NCBI GenBank assembly: GCA_019347855.1
Contig: JAHWKO010000035.1
Location: 1 to 21,225 of the forward strand
Length of the DNA: 21,225 nucleotides
Source of the DNA: Actinomycetota bacterium
Lineage (GTDB): Bacteria > Actinomycetota > Nitriliruptoria > Nitriliruptorales > JAHWKO01
Reading direction: 5' to 3'
In this document: positions 16,758 to 21,225 of the stretch, in pieces
Layout of the letters: every line of letters begins with the position of its first letter
How positions within the stretch are numbered: the stretch's first letter is position 1
Notes under the pieces: generated by a model
The model's input: only the letters and a program-made list of their open reading frames with translations
Databases searched by the model: none
What the model was told of the DNA's origin: nothing
Program-made: the position numbers and the translations under genes

Positions 16758-17068
16758 TGGGAACGCTGCATGGTCGCCTGCAGGCCGTGCGAGTGCAGCT
16801 GCTTGACGTGCATCTCGGCCATCTCCCGCGGCTCGCTAGCGACCAGCGCCTTGCCCTTGTGGTGGACGTCGAGCATGAGCTTGCGTGCGACCGGCTCGGT
16901 GAACCCGAAGATCTTGCGGAACACGTACACGACGTACGACATCAGGTTCACGGGGTCGTCCCAGACGATGACGTCCCAGGGTCCGTCAGGGCGGACATCG
17001 TCCTCGACATCCGTCTCGTCCTCGCGCACGGGTGCGATGGACGGACCGGAAAGGACAGGCGCCTCCAT
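16754..17068 (-). CDS. clpS: ATP-dependent Clp protease adaptor ClpS
   Basis: Binds bulky hydrophobic N-termini (Leu, Phe, Trp, Tyr) of proteins and hands them to the Clp unfoldase. The 104-residue protein has a disordered acidic N-terminal arm (residues 1-28) and the ClpS core: [21 protein letters not shown] (W36-D37-D38 at the N-degron pocket, in the actinobacterial WDDPVN form rather than the proteobacterial NDD), [13 protein letters not shown] with the pocket histidine H69, and [14 protein letters not shown] 17068 is listed; GTG 17071 directly before it lies 8 nt after a TACCCT -10 box, so a leaderless start there would add one residue. No Shine-Dalgarno is seen. Its stop codon overlaps mini-ORF 1. 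It works with Aat (8742-9512). Confidence 0.95.
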   Translation of the reverse strand: MEAPVLSGPSIAPVREDETDVEDDVRPDGPWDVIVWDDPVNLMSYVVYVFRKIFGFTEPVARKLMLDVHHKGKALVASEPREMAEMHVKQLHSHGLQATMQRSQ

Positions 17069-17079
17069 CACGACGCTCG

Positions 17080-17085
17080 AGGGTA
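17080..17085 (-). promoter_or_regulatory. -10 element (TACCCT) for clpS
   Basis: Minus-strand TACCCT (17085-17080) fills the 31-bp gap between the cold-shock gene and clpS. It is 8 nt before a GTG and 11 nt before the ATG. The sequence TACCCT...CGTCGTGATG is shared with the RecB-like gene start. A near-leaderless clpS transcript is suggested. Confidence 0.5.
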
Positions 17086-17099
17086 GTACCGATCGGGCG

Positions 17100-17426
17100 T
17101 CAGCGGCGGCGGCGGCGCTGCTTGTGGGACTGACGTCGCTGTCGCTGCTGCTCCTCGAGTTCGTCCCAGGTGGGGGGTGGTGCGCCCACGTGCACGACGC
17201 GGCCCGTGGGGTTGTCCTCCGGGGCACGCTCCACGACGGTGACATCGCTGGCTTCGGGACCGTCATCGCCATCCTCGAGCTCGAACGACACCACGTCGCC
17301 GGCGCGCAGCGGCTCGTCGGCCTCGACCGTGGATCCGTGGACGAACACGTCACGGCTGCCGTCGAGCGGCTGGATGAAGCCGTAGTTGCGGTCCTCGTCG
17401 AAGTTCTTGACGCGGCCTTCTGGCAT
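17100..17426 (-). CDS. Cold-shock-domain protein with basic C-terminal tail
   Basis: A 108-residue nucleic-acid-binding protein. Residues 1-65 form a cold-shock domain: [20 protein letters not shown] contains the RNP1-like strand (NYGFI) and [10 protein letters not shown] the RNP2-like strand (VFVH), followed by [15 protein letters not shown]. Canonical Csp proteins end near residue 67. Here about 40 residues follow, with an acidic/valine stretch, a [20 protein letters not shown] segment and five terminal arginines encoded by a CGC run. ATG 17426 has GAAGGA 7 nt upstream; an in-frame GTG at 17468 precedes it but would place the site inside the gene. It is probably an RNA chaperone or regulator. 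Confidence 0.9.
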   Translation of the reverse strand: MPEGRVKNFDEDRNYGFIQPLDGSRDVFVHGSTVEADEPLRAGDVVSFELEDGDDGPEASDVTVVERAPEDNPTGRVVHVGAPPPTWDELEEQQRQRRQSHKQRRRRR

Positions 17427-17470
17427 GGAGAGATCCTTCCGTCGATCGGGGGTCGTGGAGGTCTGCACCC

Positions 17471-17476
17471 ATGGTA
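17471..17476 (-). promoter_or_regulatory. Candidate -10 element (TACCAT) for the cold-shock gene
   Basis: Minus-strand TACCAT (17476-17471) in the 101-bp gap upstream. The predicted leader is about 38 nt, containing the ribosome binding site; it is shorter than classical cold-shock leaders. Confidence 0.4.
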
Positions 17477-17527
17477 CGAGGTGACGGCGGCGTCCCGGTC
17501 GGATGGTCGGGGGCGAACCTGCGCGGG

Positions 17528-17818
17528 TCAGGCCTGCGCCGCTGCCCAGCTCCTAGCCGCATCGCGAGCCTCGTCGACGTCACCGTCCACGAGCGCCCTG
17601 ACCGGCGTCCGACCGTCCAGCCTGGCCTGAGGGGTCCTGAACCAGTCCCCCGCCTCGTCATCATCGACCCATCCCTGCAGGACCCGGAGCACCTCGACCG
17701 CGACGTCGAAGGCCGTCCGCGGACCCTGATCGTCGGAGCCCAGCAGCTCGTCCACGGCCCTATCACCGACGATCGCGCGCAGCTCCTGCTCGTCCGCGAG
17801 CGGGTCGTCCCGGTACAC
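17528..17818 (-). CDS. MbcA/ParS-like (DUF2384) small protein
   Basis: A 96-residue acidic protein. Its C-terminal part, DWFRTPQARLDGRTPVRALVDG, fits the W-(L/F)-x-x-P-x-x-x-L-x-G-R-T-P-x-x-x-L signature of the DUF2384 / Xre-MbcA-ParS toxin-binding domain. The first 45 residues are helical (DEQELRAIVGDRAVDELLGS) and do not look like a complete Xre helix-turn-helix. In toxin-antitoxin loci this domain pairs with a RES-domain toxin, but none is encoded beside it. The neighbour one base upstream is a coiled-coil protein. GTG 17818 follows that gene's stop codon by 1 bp, so they are one operon. Assignment is by motif only; the function is unknown. Confidence 0.65.
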   Translation of the reverse strand: MYRDDPLADEQELRAIVGDRAVDELLGSDDQGPRTAFDVAVEVLRVLQGWVDDDEAGDWFRTPQARLDGRTPVRALVDGDVDEARDAARSWAAAQA

Positions 17819-17819
17819 C

Positions 17820-18158
17820 TCAACCGGCCTTCAGGCGAGCATGCTCGCGTTCGGCCTCCTGGACGAAGGCTTCCGCCGCTTCGATCCGGTCGGGGAGCCG
17901 GTTCACCTCCGCGTCGATGACCTCGTGACGCCGTCTGATCGCCTCGTTCAGCGCCTCGTCGGTGTGTCCGAGCCCGCGACGGCGGAGCTTGGCGTCCACG
18001 TGGGCGTCTAGCGCATCGCCGTCGGCGACGAAGCGACGCAGGCGCAGCTGTTCGCGTTCGAGGTACTCCTGGTACCTGCGCAGCTCCTGGACCTCTTCGC
18101 GTGCACGCAGCAGCGCGAAGTAGGCCGCTTCGACCTCGTCTCGACCCACGCGCGCCAC
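17820..18158 (-). CDS. Coiled-coil protein of unknown function
   Basis: A 112-residue, almost entirely charged helical protein. VEAAYFALLRAREEVQELRRYQEYLEREQLRLRRF (about residues 8-42) and EALNEAIRRRHEVIDAEVNRLPDRIEAAEAFVQEAEREHARL (about 70-110) have heptad-like patterns and may form an antiparallel pair. There is no signal peptide, cysteine or recognised catalytic motif. GTG 18158 is preferred because GGAGGT lies 6 nt upstream; the frame opens 8 codons earlier at 18182. The stop is one base before the DUF2384-like gene's start. A partner role for that protein is inferred from position only. Confidence 0.7.
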   Translation of the reverse strand: MARVGRDEVEAAYFALLRAREEVQELRRYQEYLEREQLRLRRFVADGDALDAHVDAKLRRRGLGHTDEALNEAIRRRHEVIDAEVNRLPDRIEAAEAFVQEAEREHARLKAG

Positions 18159-18208
18159 CGCGCCACCTCCGTCGGGGCGCACGACGCTACCGGCCGGCTG
18201 GACCTGCT

Positions 18209-18646
18209 TCAGGAGGAGGATTCGACCCGGTTCTTCAGCTCGCCGAGGCTGGTCTCCATGATCTGCTTGGCGGCGCGCTTCTTCAGGAACCCCGGAACCG
18301 GGATCGCCAGGTCGACCTCGAGCGTGTACTGGACGCGGGTGCCGTCATCGACGGGCTCCAGGAGGTACTCGCCGTCGAGTGCGTTGAGCTGGTCGGCCTC
18401 GTGGAGGGTCCAGGTCAGACGGTGCTCGTTCGGGTACTCGTACGCCAGCGAGTAGGTGATCTCCATGACCCGGGCGTCGACGCGGTACCAGACCACGGTC
18501 CCGCGGCCCTCGTCGTCGGTCTGGCGGACCTCGACCTCCCGGATGTTGTCCGCCCAGTCCGGGTACGACTCGTAGTCGACGATCACCTCCATGATGCGGT
18601 CGGCCGGTGCGTCGATCAGCCGTTCTTCGCTCGCGCGTTCCGCCAT
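18209..18646 (-). CDS. SRPBCC family protein (cyclase/RatA-like)
   Basis: A 145-residue helix-grip protein of the polyketide cyclase/dehydrase (COQ10/RatA-like) branch. ERLIDAPADRIMEVIVDYESYPDWADNIREVEV is the hallmark N-terminal region, with Y-x-x-Y-P-x-W in the first helix. Strands VVWYRVDARVMEITYSLAYEY and VQYTLEVDLAIPVPGFL follow, and the last helix is KQIMETSLGELKNRVES. Proteins of this type are frequent in actinobacteria, often as lipid-binding proteins of unknown role. ATG 18646 has a GAGGGG stretch upstream, and TAGTCT (18679-18674) could be its -10 box. Confidence 0.85.
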   Translation of the reverse strand: MAERASEERLIDAPADRIMEVIVDYESYPDWADNIREVEVRQTDDEGRGTVVWYRVDARVMEITYSLAYEYPNEHRLTWTLHEADQLNALDGEYLLEPVDDGTRVQYTLEVDLAIPVPGFLKKRAAKQIMETSLGELKNRVESSS

Positions 18647-18673
18647 CCTGGCCCCTCACGTCGGTCGGGCCGG

Positions 18674-18679
18674 AGACTA
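18674..18679 (-). promoter_or_regulatory. Candidate -10 element (TAGTCT) for the SRPBCC gene
   Basis: Minus-strand TAGTCT (18679-18674) in the 47-bp gap after the RecB-like gene. The predicted leader is about 20 nt. Confidence 0.3.
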
Positions 18680-18693
18680 GCCCGGTCGCGGGG

Positions 18694-19656
18694 TCAGCCG
18701 ACGTCCGGTGAGTCGGCAGCGAGGCCCTGCTGAAGTCGGGCGACACCGTCCTCGAGCTGCCGGAGGGTCCGCACGTCCCGCCGGACACGCCGGCGCAGCC
18801 GTTCGAGCTCCTCGACGGCCGGTCCGAGCACCTCGGGACCGTCACCGTCCCAGGCGGGACAGATCGCTCGGTAGTCGCACCAGCCGCAGAGCCGGTTCGG
18901 TGTCGGGTCGTAGCGCTCGTCACGGATCGACCGGGCGACCTCGGTGATGGTCGCGCGTGTGCCGTCGAGGTCCATCTCGTCGGTCTCGACGCGGACCTGC
19001 ACTCCCGCGACGACGAAGTCGAGGGTCACCGCCTTCGGCAGCTGTCCGTACAGGTGCTCACAAGCCAGCGCGTAGATCGCGAGCTGCATCGACTTGCGGA
19101 CCTGGTCGCGGTCACGCACCCGTTTACTGGTCTTGTAGTCGATGATCTCGAACGCGCCGTCCTCGTCGACGTCGACCCGGTCGATCGAGCCGACCACGAG
19201 CGCGACGTCGTCGACGGGCAGCTCGAACCACTTCTCGACGTCGGCAGGCAGCCGGAAGGTCGGGGCCTCGCGTCGGTGGAACCGCCGCAGCACCTCCTGG
19301 GCGTGGCGGTACCAGGACAGCTGCTCGTCGCGGTCCATGTGGAGGAACCCGCTCGAGTCCCAGCACTCGTAGAGGAAGCCCAGGAGGTCGTCCTCGGAGG
19401 GGACGTCGGGCAGCTTGCGGTCGTAGAGCCGCTCGAGCGCTGCGTGGATCGAGCTGCCGAACGAGAGGTACGGGCTGGGCTCGCCCGGGATACCGTCGAC
19501 GTACCCGAACCGGAACTGCGCCGGGCACGTCCGGTAGGTGTCCACACGCGAGAACGACAGTCGGACCCGGCCGTGCTCGTCGATCAGTGGCGGATGCTCC
19601 GGTTCCAGCTCGTCGTACGTGCCGGGCGGGTCGGGGGCGATCAGTTCGAGATCCAT
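18694..19656 (-). CDS. RecB-family PD-(D/E)XK nuclease with Fe-S cysteines
   Basis: A 320-residue nuclease of the RecB C-domain/Cas4-like group. The four iron-sulfur cysteines are C44 (DTYRTCPAQFRFGY), C257, C260 and C266 (LCGWCDYRAICP). Nuclease residues in order are H71 (SFGSSIHAALERL), D159 (VVGSIDRVD), D173 and K175 (FEIIDYKTSKR) and Q191 (SMQLAIYALA). This is the single-domain form common in actinobacteria, without the RecB helicase. ATG 19656 is chosen because TACCCT ends 8 nt before it with no Shine-Dalgarno, as for a leaderless mRNA; GTG 19659 is the alternative. The C-terminal 50 residues are a charged helix. No cas genes or CRISPR are nearby, so DNA repair is the likelier role. Confidence 0.88.
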   Translation of the reverse strand: MDLELIAPDPPGTYDELEPEHPPLIDEHGRVRLSFSRVDTYRTCPAQFRFGYVDGIPGEPSPYLSFGSSIHAALERLYDRKLPDVPSEDDLLGFLYECWDSSGFLHMDRDEQLSWYRHAQEVLRRFHRREAPTFRLPADVEKWFELPVDDVALVVGSIDRVDVDEDGAFEIIDYKTSKRVRDRDQVRKSMQLAIYALACEHLYGQLPKAVTLDFVVAGVQVRVETDEMDLDGTRATITEVARSIRDERYDPTPNRLCGWCDYRAICPAWDGDGPEVLGPAVEELERLRRRVRRDVRTLRQLEDGVARLQQGLAADSPDVG

Positions 19657-19664
19657 CACGACGG

Positions 19665-19670
19665 AGGGTA
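19665..19670 (-). promoter_or_regulatory. -10 element (TACCCT) for the RecB-like gene
   Basis: Minus-strand TACCCT (19670-19665), 8 nt before ATG 19656 and 5 nt before GTG 19659, in the 51-bp gap after hisN. No ribosome binding site lies in between. Same arrangement as at clpS. Confidence 0.5.
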
Positions 19671-19707
19671 CTCCCGGGGTGTGACGTTGCCCCGGAGGCG
19701 CCGTACC

Positions 19708-20472
19708 TCACCTGTGGATGAGCTCCAGCAGGGGATCGTGGAGGACCCCGTTCGACGTCAGCGCGCTGCCTCCGTCATCGGTGTCCTCACCCTCGAGCGA
19801 GGTGAGACGTCCGCCTGCGGCCTCGACCACCGCCTTCACGGCTGCGAGGTCCCACCGGCTGACGTGGGCCTCGACCGCGACATCGATCGCCCCCGACGCC
19901 ACCAGGCAGTGCTGCCAGAAGTCGCCGAAACCGCGTTGCCGGCGGCTGTTCCTGGCGATCCGATCGACGATCGCCTGGGAACCGCGCTCGTCGAAGTAGT
20001 TGAGGCCTCCGAACGAGACGGTGGCCGATCCGAGGTCCTCGGTCTCGGACACGCGGATGTCCCGACCGTCCTGCCGGGCGCCCTGCCCCACGATCCCGTC
20101 CCAGCGCGATCCGAGGGCCGGGGCGGAGACCACGCCGAGGACGGGCCGGTGGTCCACCGCCAGAGCGATCAGGGTCGCGTAGACGGGCAGCCCGCGGGTG
20201 AAGTTGTTCGTGCCGTCGATCGGGTCGAGGATCCAGGTCGGCGCGTCCTGCGGGCCTTGGCGACCGTCCTCCTCACCGAGGATGGCGTGGTCGGGATGCC
20301 GCTCCGCGATCGCCGCCCGCATGGCGCGTTCCGCCCCGCGGTCGGCCTCGGTCACGGCCGTCCCGTCCGCCTTGCGCTGGACCTCGACGCCGTCCCGGAA
20401 CGCCGGGAGGGTCACGCCGTCCGCGAGGTCGGCGAGCTCGTGGGCGAACCGGAGGTGGTCCTCCAGGTTCAC
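19708..20472 (-). CDS. hisN: Inositol-monophosphatase family phosphatase, probably histidinol-phosphatase
   Basis: Probably removes phosphate from L-histidinol phosphate, the penultimate step of histidine synthesis in actinobacteria. The 254 residues show the Mg-dependent IMPase motifs: GTAVTEADRGAERAMR, E67 in ILGEEDG, the D83-P-I-D86-G-T motif in WILDPIDGTNNFTRGLPVY, and WDLAAVKAVVEAAGGRLTSL near the end. The blocks GVVSAPALGSRW and GDFWQHCLVASGAIDVAVEAHVSRWD match the actinobacterial HisN type better than SuhB. GTG 20472 overlaps the stop codon of the upstream gene (GTGA, 20469-20472), so the two are translationally coupled. Other his genes are not in the window, so an inositol-phosphate or sugar-phosphate substrate cannot be fully excluded. 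Confidence 0.85.
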   Translation of the reverse strand: MNLEDHLRFAHELADLADGVTLPAFRDGVEVQRKADGTAVTEADRGAERAMRAAIAERHPDHAILGEEDGRQGPQDAPTWILDPIDGTNNFTRGLPVYATLIALAVDHRPVLGVVSAPALGSRWDGIVGQGARQDGRDIRVSETEDLGSATVSFGGLNYFDERGSQAIVDRIARNSRRQRGFGDFWQHCLVASGAIDVAVEAHVSRWDLAAVKAVVEAAGGRLTSLEGEDTDDGGSALTSNGVLHDPLLELIHR

Positions 20473-20951
20473 CAGTCGAAGGACATGTCGTCGAACCGCA
20501 TCACGATGTCGTTCGGCTGGACGGTCAGGGTGACCTCCTCCTCCTGTGGGACCCACAGGGGGATGCACGGACCCTGGCCGGCGTGGCCCATCAGGCACAC
20601 CAGGATCTGACCGTCGTCGTCCAGCCCCACGATCTGCCTGGCGTAGGACAGCAGCTCCATGAACGACGCGTTGCCGGCGCGTCGCTTCTGGTACTCGGAG
20701 GCCCACCGGGACTCGGAACGGCCGTAGTTCACGATGACCTGGCCCGGGTGGATCTTGGTGAGGGCCGACAGCGACCGGACGCCCTTCAGGGGCTTGTCCT
20801 GCTTGGCGGTCTTACCGAGTCGCACGGCAGCGTCCGGCGCGGCGAGCTTGCCGGGCAGATCGGACAGCTCGTAGTTCCCGGCGGCCTGGGCGGCCTTCTG
20901 CCGCTCCACCGGGATGACGACCTCGATGTTGGACTTCTTGGTCTTGGCCAC
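20469..20951 (-). CDS. Conserved-looking protein of unknown function, coupled to hisN
   Basis: I do not recognise this 160-residue protein. The N terminus is basic (MAKTKKSNIEVVIPVERQK). The middle has LSALTKIHPGQVIVNYGRSESRW and a helix FMELLSYARQIVGL. The C-terminal half looks like a compact beta domain, QILVCLMGHAGQGPCIPLWVP followed by EEEVTLTVQPNDIVMRFDDMSFDW. It has two cysteines and no signal peptide or membrane span. GTG 20951 has AGGAGG 4 nt upstream. The frame continues further upstream, but that part is low-complexity and lies after a likely promoter. Its stop overlaps the hisN start, which implies matched expression. Confidence 0.7.
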   Translation of the reverse strand: MAKTKKSNIEVVIPVERQKAAQAAGNYELSDLPGKLAAPDAAVRLGKTAKQDKPLKGVRSLSALTKIHPGQVIVNYGRSESRWASEYQKRRAGNASFMELLSYARQIVGLDDDGQILVCLMGHAGQGPCIPLWVPQEEEVTLTVQPNDIVMRFDDMSFDW

Positions 20952-21049
20952 GGGGCCTCCTGGATGGACGTGGCGAGTGATGGGCGAGTGACGGGTGCTC
21001 GGAGCGTCCGGACGCGTGAGCGTGCCGCAGCCGCCCCAGACGCTGCCCC

Positions 21050-21055
21050 AGGGTA
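21050..21055 (-). promoter_or_regulatory. Candidate -10 element (TACCCT) for the hisN operon
   Basis: Minus-strand TACCCT (21055-21050). The predicted leader of about 92 nt, the longest inferred with its gene's own ribosome binding site in the right-hand half, contains the perfect palindrome GCGTCCGGACGC and two copies of CACTCGCC. The stretch 20952-21171 holds no gene I can support. Confidence 0.4.
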
Positions 21056-21171
21056 CGCCTCCACGCAGGCTGCGACATCCACGCACGGACAGAGTGCGAC
21101 GCGGAGCCGGTCACGCGAGGACAGCGTGCGGGTACGGAACGGGGAGGCGCGTGCGGTTGAGGTGGGTGGGG

Positions 21172-21225
21172 TCAGTCGGCGGGTGGTGCGCGGTTGAGGC
21201 GGGTGCCCCAGGGCAGGGTGCGGTA
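21172..21225 (-). CDS. Possible C-terminal end of a gene entering from the right
   Basis: A minus-strand frame open from the window edge reads YRTLPWGTRLNRAPPAD and stops at 21172-21174. Only 17 codons are visible, so identity cannot be judged. An 18-20 bp imperfect direct repeat (21151-21168 and 21186-21205, core CGGTTGAGG) spans its end and the region after it. Confidence 0.3.
   Translation of the reverse strand, partial: YRTLPWGTRLNRAPPAD

Noticed and set aside
17528..17818. Classical RES-Xre/MbcA toxin-antitoxin module
   Set aside because: No RES-domain gene is adjacent on either side; the neighbours are a coiled-coil and a cold-shock protein.
18694..19656. Cas4 of a CRISPR system
   Set aside because: The protein has the Cas4-like Fe-S nuclease pattern, but there is no cas1/cas2, no repeat-spacer array and the length and context fit the stand-alone actinobacterial RecB-like nuclease.

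Overview
The window is about 21 kb of dense, high-GC chromosomal DNA from an actinobacterium. The family evidence is a mycobacterial-type adenosine kinase, a ClpS with the actinobacterial WDDPVN motif followed by a DUF2017 gene, an LLM-class (F420-type) oxidoreductase and frequent GTG starts. A MurJ and a short AhcY unlike the mycobacterial forms suggest a deep-branching class (Nitriliruptoria or Acidimicrobiia would fit), but this placement is inference. I see no phage, IS element, CRISPR array, rRNA or tRNA. This looks like core or housekeeping sequence.

Layout, left to right. 1-639 (+) is the 3' end of an aldehyde dehydrogenase. 698-1678 (+) is adenosine kinase, overlapping tail-to-tail with phosphoserine aminotransferase (1675-2796, -). 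2897-4096 (+) is an aspartate-type aminotransferase, convergent with nhaA (4099-5538, -). 5621-6571 (-) is a secreted protein of unknown function. 6572-6928 has no gene but holds a possible operator and a 119-bp inverted repeat. 6929-8236 (-) is ahcY, behind an SRPBCC gene and aat (8281-9512, -). 9543-11733 (-) is a pair of acyl-CoA dehydrogenase genes. 11851-12720 (+) is a stand-alone 5'-3' exonuclease, back-to-back with a GNAT acetyltransferase (12721-13242, -). 13364-15097 (+) is murJ, convergent with the oxidoreductase.

From 15087 to the right end everything is on the minus strand. In transcription order: a gene entering from the right edge (only its last codons visible), an unknown 160-aa gene overlapping hisN, a RecB-like nuclease, an SRPBCC protein, a coiled-coil protein, a MbcA/ParS-like (DUF2384) protein, a cold-shock-domain protein, clpS, two tandem 25-codon mini-ORFs, the DUF2017 gene and the oxidoreductase.

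Functional links. Adenosine kinase and AhcY together clear S-adenosylhomocysteine and adenosine. Aat and ClpS are the tagging and recognition parts of the bacterial Leu/N-degron pathway. The least expected structure is the clpS-DUF2017 junction: two 74-bp tandem repeats, each carrying a hairpin, a ribosome binding site and a mini-ORF. Stop and start codons are chained through GTGA overlaps from clpS to DUF2017. Two further themes are very compact convergent gene ends (four of four pairs) and TAnnnT -10 elements placed so close to start codons that several mRNAs may be leaderless.
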